From: Trichoplusia ni
Taxonomy: Eukaryota; Arthropoda; Insecta; Lepidoptera; Noctuidae
Assembly: GCF_003590095.1 (NCBI RefSeq)
Contig: NW_020800126.1
Location: 1 to 64,000, forward strand
Length of the DNA stretch: 64,000 nt
Reading direction: 5' to 3'
Below the pieces are notes generated by a model. The model did no database searches. It was not told the origin of the DNA and saw only the letters and a program-made list of their open reading frames with translations. The stretch's first letter is position 1. Each line of letters opens with the position of its first letter. This document shows, piece after piece, positions 60,701 through 64,000 of the stretch. The translations under genes and the position numbers were made by a program.

Positions 60701-63700
60701 GAGAACATGAATACTTGATATGACTATAACGTTGGTTCGACTCACGGTGTAGACGAAGTTCCCCATGACGAGGTACCCTCCGTCCCGGGCGTTGGGCCAC
60801 AGGACGTGGTGGCTGGCCAGCAGCATCGGCAGCCAGAACAGCAGCACGGAGTGCAGCAGCGCGTTGCTGGCCCACACCCAGAACACGCGCACGTTGAACA
60901 GCAGCCCCTGCTGCGACGGGATGTACAGGATCGGGTGCTGCCACACACGGACGGGGGGTTCAAGCATTTTGCTCAGGTAGCTTATATTCTATAGTCATTC
61001 TTATAAAGCCTTTAGATGAATATTGTTGCAGAATAGATCAAAATGCAAAACGGCAGATACCAGAGTTCAAAAATATATAACAGCACACGACACTACTGTT
61101 TTTTCAGACATTAATTATTATAATACTTTTTATTTTTAAAAGAGTAACTAATGAAGTTTTTTGCCGGTTTTTCTGAAAAAGATTGACACTTTGAAGCCGT
61201 GCGAGTCACTACTGTAACGTTTTAAAAGTGTCTGGAAAACAGCCTATTTGAAATATAAAATTTTGATTTTGATGTTGATGTATTCCGTTTTATACTCAAC
61301 CACATGACACTTAAGGTCGACTTTCGAGTGTCGTTCTATAGTAGTGACTCTTTACTCACCCTTAACATAATTTCAGGCGAACAGAGTTTATCGAAGAGAC
61401 CGATGGCGAACGGCGGCAGCGCGGTGAATATCACGTTGTAGAACCCTATCGTCCACCGCTCGAACAGGATCTGACCCGACCTGGATCACACGAGTATTGT
61501 TCATTAACAACAACTTCAATATTGTAGAGACATATAGAACGCAATCGTAACAGGTCGCCTTAATATTGTTTCTACTTAATATTACCAAGTTTTTAAGTTG
61601 TCAGAAAATCATTTCTTGTTTTGTTAATTCTCTTCAAGATGGCACTGAAGGACCTTTCCGATCTGCTTCCAAAGAAAGGTTTATTAGACTTTTTACTTTT
61701 TTTTTATAAAATCTTTCAAGACAGCTGACAAAAGCAGGCAGCATTTTTCGTTATTTTTATTAACTTTGGTATTATTTGCAACCCAATAGACAACAGTAGT
61801 TGCACTTACCAGGCGGAGTATATTGCGAACCAGAGCTCGATGACGTAAAGACAGATGTTCTTGTAGAAGGAGTACAGGATCAGCTTGCTGATGCGGGAGT
61901 AGTTCCAAGCACCGTGCACTAGGAGCAGGCGCAGCAGGAAACGGAACTAGACATCAGAAGAATGGAAACTTTTAAACTAGCTCTTTGTATACCTCTGCCT
62001 ATGGATTTCAAGATCAAGCACCAATTAAGTCACATAAAGATATATTTTTTTTCTTTTTTGAAAAACCGACTACCGCATTAAGGATATTAATCCTTGTGTC
62101 GAGGATGTTTTCATAAACATTCAATTCACATGCACAAAGACATCCAACTCAGGACAAGCTTTCGCGGATATCACAATTGACTGTGTTACACGGGGATCGC
62201 ACCCGCGACCCGTCGCGCTGCCCGTGCAGTCCATGAGCTGGATGACGTGTCATGTCCCGGCCTGTACCTGCGCGATGCTGTAGTCGGACGCGCAGACGGC
62301 CTGCAGCCCCTCCACGCCGGAGATGCCGACGCCCACGGAGGCGCGCTGGATCATGGCCACGTCGTTGGCGCCGTCGCCGATGGCCAGCGTCACCGCGCCC
62401 GTCGCCACCGACACCATCTCCACCACCTGCGACACGTACACTTGTAGCTAAGAGATAAAGATCGAGCTCAGTGGCGTGCCATGGACAGGACTAGCAGTGG
62501 ACTCAGACATGCTGATGATGATAAGTTAAGTAACAATCTGAGATATAAGTAGATAAGTAAAATATTCCGAATGCGTTCACTACGTAAGGATCCCCCAAGA
62601 ATTCATTTAAGGTAACGGGAAAAGCGATATATTTAGCATTGAATATCAACAAGAATTGAATAAGAAAAATAATTATCCCATCCCACTAATATTATAAAGG
62701 CGAAAGTTTGTGAGTGTGTATGTTCGTTACTTCTTCACGTCAAAACGACTGAACCGATTTAAATAAAATTTGGTATGGAGTTAGCTGACACCCTGGATTC
62801 ACACTTAGGCTACGATTGACGAGAAAATATCTTATTTCCTAACCACGCGGACGAAGTCGCGGGCAACAGCTAGTAATTTTGTAAGCATTAATATAAAAAT
62901 AATTATACAAACCTCTGCCTTCTGTATAGGTGAGACCCTGCAACACACGACGACCTTACACGATAGACACAGGTCCAGGAAATCCTTCTTCAGGTCACAG
63001 CCCATCGCATACTTGAGGGACTTGCCGTCTATGATGAGAGCCACTTCGTTCTGCTTGCGGAGATTGTCGCCAAAGTCCACTATGTGACGGGATATCGATT
63101 CGCGGGTACCCTGGAAACAGTAGAAAGGAATGTTTCTGATGGGCCATGTCAAAGAAGCAATTGACTTAAATAAAGCCGTTGTGGAGTTGACAAACTAAAA
63201 AGCACTTTAACACCAAAGCTTAAGGTTGAATTTTCAAGGCCCTCACATCCAAGCTCTCCTCGTTGAGTATGATGAGCGGCATGCCGGTGTGTATGAGCTT
63301 GGCGGAGTGCGCGATGTTGATGGCGGTCTCCTGCTTGTCCCCCGTCAGCACCCACACGTTGATGTTGGCCTTCAGCAGCGCCGCTATCGTGTCCGGGACG
63401 CCGTCCTGACACACACACGGACACAGGTTATTACGTAGCTGTTTGTGCAAGACTATTACTGTTTTGAAAGCGAGATGGAATGACACGCACTATCTTACTT
63501 AATTAATATCAACTTTATATTTCGTTACAATCAGAGAACAATAAGTTTATAATAAGTTAGTCAATCAGACAAATAGATCATTGTATTGTTTTTATTTTAC
63601 CTGTTATGTATGCGTTCGGCAATCAGAAATGGAGACAAATTTCAAACCACATCTAAAATTAAATAGACATTTTAGGCGTTAGTAGTGTTACACACACCTG

Positions 63701-63829
63701 CAGTTTATCCTCTATAGCGGTAGCGCCGAGCAGCCGCAGGTTGTTCTCTATGAGCCTGGCAGCTTCCTCGATCTTCTGCTCTCGGTCCTGTATCGCTATG
63801 CTCGCCTTGTGGTACGTGTTTGACCAGTC
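51649..63829 (-). CDS. ATP8A: ATP8A-type P4-ATPase (phospholipid flippase), C-terminal half
   Basis: This is a P4-ATPase that flips aminophospholipids (chiefly phosphatidylserine in this subfamily) to the cytosolic leaflet, normally with a CDC50-type partner. Twelve exons (63829-63698, 63405-63247, 63110-62913, 62426-62268, 61946-61810, 61480-61360, 60937-60746, 60455-60337, 59934-59800, 58184-58086, 52130-52039, 51746-51649) join at GT-AG sites with perfect phase. They give 1641 bp: 546 residues and a TGA. Motifs in order are LLGATAIEDKLQ, VLTGDKQET, CCRVSPIQK, AIGDGANDVAMIQ, SFYKN in membrane segment 5, further membrane segments to LVFWLGLVLIPIATLIPDV, the tail helix TEAVRESE, and GFAFSQEEGG...IRAYDTSRPRP. 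That tail is diagnostic of ATP8A rather than ATP8B. The actuator domain, DKTGT site and first four membrane segments lie beyond 64000. Several alternative 3' exons are listed separately. Confidence 0.92.
52039..52130 (-). CDS. ATP8A: ATP8A exon: LTETARLLHNV tail helix
   Basis: It enters at phase 2 (TGTGGCAG|C) and leaves at phase 1 (CTGTCGC|GTGAGT). It encodes LTETARLLHNVRSVFSRRAA followed by ARAALELELS. The pattern matches the LTERAxLLxNVF segment in ATP8A tails. The final C plus AT from the next exon makes the His of HGFAFSQ. Confidence 0.88.
52434..52474 (-). CDS. Candidate 41-bp ATP8A cassette exon, alternative to the LTE exon
   Basis: The acceptor TTCCCCGGACAG|CGCG and the strong donor GACGT|GTAAGTAC bound 41 bp that enter at phase 2 and leave at phase 1. 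This is exactly the phase pair of the 52039-52130 exon. It would read S-AADTRHALVRLAT and then Tyr-GFAFSQ, in place of the LTE helix and His-GFAFSQ. The two exons cannot be used together in frame, so they would be mutually exclusive. The residue pattern is weakly helical. No homologue is recognised. Confidence 0.4.
52475..56405 (-). other. ATP8A intron
   Basis: This is long AT-rich intronic sequence. Open frames on both strands are short and unrecognised, and I find no mobile element with clear ends. Confidence 0.5.
56406..56523 (-). CDS. Candidate ATP8A alternative terminal exon, poly-proline
   Basis: In a GC-rich island within the 52131-58085 interval, a good acceptor (GTTGTGGCGGCAG|C at 56523) starts at phase 2. 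It is compatible with the 58086 donor and opens 38 codons to TGA at 56406-56408. The reading is AGHGTPRGLRWRGSVAPAPP then APPPAPRAPPAPRRARPV. It would replace the LTE helix and GFAFSQ motif. The evidence is splice-site quality and phase only. A fortuitous open frame in GC-rich sequence, or an internal CpG-rich regulatory element, is equally possible. Confidence 0.3.
56524..58085 (-). other. ATP8A intron
   Basis: This is AT-rich sequence between the tail-helix exon and the candidate poly-proline exon. I see no further feature. Confidence 0.55.
58086..58184 (-). CDS. ATP8A: ATP8A exon: TEAVRESE tail helix
   Basis: It runs from phase 2 to phase 2 (CATTCCAG|CGTGCA to ACACTC|GTAAGT). It encodes VHNSAFKSMTEAVRESEIKQ followed by RDPTALLTHPRH and the start of a Ser. 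The FKSxTEAVRESE...DP pattern is the conserved ATP8A tail just after membrane segment 10, marking this as the canonical route, unlike the exon at 59422. Confidence 0.88.
58957..59422 (-). CDS. ATP8A: ATP8A alternative terminal exon, Pro/Ala/Arg-rich tail
   Basis: The acceptor is GTGTCCGCAG|CGTGCG at phase 2, exactly compatible with the 59800 donor. The frame stays open for 155 codons to TAA (58957-58959). It begins VRRTTGAVAYPPAQLAALGG and contains PLTERLRDAALLLARHL, which resembles the LTExARLL helix of the ordinary ATP8A tail. It then turns into a long Pro/Ala/Leu/Arg-rich stretch ending PPSPRAP. This form would lack the GFAFSQ regulatory motif. No internal strong donor is visible, so it reads as a terminal exon. 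Expression is unproven. The Pro-rich part could be translated 3'-like sequence kept open by high GC, but the phase and the LTER helix argue for a real exon. Confidence 0.55.
59800..59934 (-). CDS. ATP8A: ATP8A exon: membrane segment 10 and alternative-splice hub
   Basis: It runs from phase 2 to phase 2 (CCTCCAG|CAAC to CACTGT|GTAAGT). It encodes NIYPTILIGAVMRGMDRMLF followed by SSLVFWLGLVLIPIATLIPD and VLVT. Its donor can join, in frame, either the exon at 58184 or the terminal exon at 59422. Both start with C then GTG at phase 2, so this exon is the branch point for alternative cytosolic tails. Confidence 0.95.
59935..60336 (-). other. ATP8A intron, nothing else seen
   Basis: This is an AT-rich intron between the membrane 8-9 and membrane 10 exons. 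The small open frames here are readings through the flanking exons. Confidence 0.7.
60337..60455 (-). CDS. ATP8A: ATP8A exon: membrane segments 8-9
   Basis: It runs from phase 0 to phase 2 (CCCAG|TACGTG to ATACAG|GTAAGA). It encodes YVVLTVCLKAGLSTHSWTWV, THFAIWGSVALWFMFILIY and the first two bases of a Ser codon. CLKAGL and the THFAIWGS motif match ATP8A-type flippases. Confidence 0.95.
60746..60937 (-). CDS. ATP8A: ATP8A exon: membrane segment 7 and loop
   Basis: This phase 0-0 exon of 64 residues begins HPILYIPSQQGLLFNVRVFW, continues VWASNALLHSVLLFWLPMLL and ends GGYLVMGNFVYT. The GNFVYT end joins YVVLTVCLKAGL of the next exon, a conserved P4 junction. Confidence 0.95.
61153..61282. repeat. 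Fragment of a lepidopteran dispersed repeat
   Basis: The sequence GAAGTTTTTTGCCGGTTTTT and a terminal TTTTGATTTTGATGTTGATG tract resemble the 3' end of a common lepidopteran non-LTR or SINE family. It lies inside the 60938-61359 intron. Identification is from memory of similar text. Confidence 0.4.
61360..61480 (-). CDS. ATP8A: ATP8A exon: membrane segment 6 region
   Basis: It starts at phase 2 (GATCCAG|G) and ends at phase 0 (TTAAGG|GTGAGT). It encodes SGQILFERWTIGFYNVIFTA, LPPFAIGLFD and KLCSPEIMLR. The SGQ and YNVIFTALPP motifs are hallmarks of P4-ATPases. Confidence 0.95.
61810..61946 (-). CDS. ATP8A: ATP8A exon: membrane segment 5
   Basis: The acceptor is CTAG|TTCCGT (phase 0) and the donor is GCCTG|GTAAGT (phase 2). 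It encodes FRFLLRLLLVHGAWNYSRIS, then KLILYSFYKNICLYVIELWF and AIYSA. HGAWNY and the FYKN lysine of membrane segment 5, important for lipid transport in bovine ATP8A2, are conserved. Confidence 0.94.
62062..62232 (-). repeat. tRNA-derived SINE-like repeat, minus strand
   Basis: Read on the minus strand this contains GGGTGCGATCCCCGTG, a B-box-like sequence, followed by AAGCTTGTCCTGAGTTGGAT and a tail with ACATCCTCGACACAAGGA. I recognise these as a common lepidopteran dispersed repeat. It sits 36 bp downstream of the GDGAND exon's donor, inside the intron. Confidence 0.5.
62268..62426 (-). CDS. ATP8A: ATP8A exon: GDGANDVAMIQ hinge
   Basis: This phase 0 exon of 53 residues encodes VVEMVSVATGAVTLAIGDGA, NDVAMIQRASVGVGISGVEG and LQAVCASDYSIAQ. 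GDGxND is the Mg-binding hinge motif of P-type ATPases. GVGISGVEGLQA is the P4-typical continuation. Confidence 0.96.
62677..62873 (-). repeat. Lepidopteran interspersed repeat in an ATP8A intron
   Basis: It begins CCCATCCCACTAATATTATA and ends CGAAGTCGCGGGCAACAGCT. Its terminal motif is the reverse complement of the one at 158-189, so the two ends of the window carry members of related families. It lies within the 62427-62912 intron and interrupts no exon. Confidence 0.65.
62913..63110 (-). CDS. ATP8A: ATP8A exon: P-domain DGKSL and CCRVSPIQK
   Basis: This phase 0 exon of 66 residues contains EVALIIDGKSLKYAM and CKVVVCCRVSPIQKAE. The RVSPIQK lysine region is a conserved part of the P-domain active site. 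The donor is GCAGAG|GTTTGT. Confidence 0.94.
63247..63405 (-). CDS. ATP8A: ATP8A exon: P-domain TGDK motif
   Basis: This phase 0 exon of 53 residues begins DGVPDTIAALLKANINVWVL and continues TGDKQETAINIAHSAKLI, ending EESLD. TGDK is the P-type ATPase motif that contacts the phosphorylated aspartate and ATP. All key residues are intact. Confidence 0.95.
63698..63829 (-). CDS. ATP8A: ATP8A exon: end of N domain, LLGATAIEDKLQ
   Basis: This is a phase 0 exon (TTGTCAG|GACTGG to CTGCAG|GTGTGTG) encoding 44 residues. These include an acidic/basic helix (QDREQKIEEAARLIENNL) and the strongly conserved LLGATAIEDKLQ, which leads back into the phosphorylation domain. It is the most 5' exon of the gene visible here. 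Confidence 0.93.
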
Positions 63830-64000
63830 CTGACAACAAAAAATCATTTCAGTTCAGATAGTTGTTAATTTAAAACAAAACATGTTTATTTGAAGACGTC
63901 AATCTAAGACACAAGATGGTGTTGTCACATTTGGCTCGTTATTTCTTCATTAGCTTGGCTATTATTACGGTAGAATGTCTAAGCTGGGCTGGCATGGGCA
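63830..64000 (-). other. ATP8A upstream intron, cut by the window edge
   Basis: AT-rich sequence before the exon at 63829 ends (in minus-strand sense) with TTTTTTGTTGTCAG. No exon is visible to 64000, so the remaining N-terminal coding exons lie beyond the window. Confidence 0.7.

Overview
The window looks like a piece of a lepidopteran (moth or butterfly) chromosome. It has compact, very GC-rich coding exons in AT-rich introns. The spliceosomal junctions are GT-AG and their phases agree from exon to exon. The interspersed repeats are of types I know from Lepidoptera, including a degenerate 'GTTGCCCGCGACTTCGTC' family at both ends of the window. There are no bacterial-style operons. The species assignment is an inference.

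Layout. (1) 1-7808 is an AT-rich intron or flank, with an old repeat at its start. (2) 7809-19440, plus strand, holds the 3' half of a secreted thrombospondin-repeat/Kunitz protein, best called spondin-1 (F-spondin / fat-spondin)-like. I resolve five coding exons: TSP1, Kunitz, Pro/Gly-rich linker, and a final TSP1 split over two exons. The 5' end lies upstream of the window. The TSP1 exon at 7809 is the start of a striking array of ten near-identical 147-bp units plus a partial eleventh. Each full unit carries the second half of the TSP1 exon, its splice donor and 27 bp of intron, so ten identical donors lie 147 bp (49 codons) apart. (3) 19441-45962 has no recognisable exon. It contains two large candidate MITE-like DNA elements (one studded with about 13 copies of a CACGGCRATGAAA-type motif), a Penelope-like fold-back copy with target-site duplications, and a clean 22-bp hairpin. 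(4) 45963-46056, minus strand, is a candidate first coding exon of an unidentified gene with an Arg/Ser-rich N-terminus. (5) 46.5-51.6 kb is intergenic or 3'UTR, with a 5'-truncated R1-like retrotransposon bounded by 17-bp target-site duplications and a small MITE. (6) 51649-63829, minus strand, is the C-terminal half of an ATP8A-type P4-ATPase (phospholipid flippase). It has twelve phase-consistent constitutive exons, running from just before the TGDK motif to the C-terminal GFAFSQ motif. Three further candidate alternative 3' exons would change the cytosolic tail. The N-terminal half lies beyond position 64000.

The two main genes are unrelated in function: one encodes extracellular matrix, the other membrane lipid asymmetry. 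Two points deserve most attention. The first is the in-frame splice-donor ladder created by the 147-bp array. The second is the apparent choice among several C-terminal tails in ATP8A, some of which would lack the conserved autoregulatory GFAFSQ motif.
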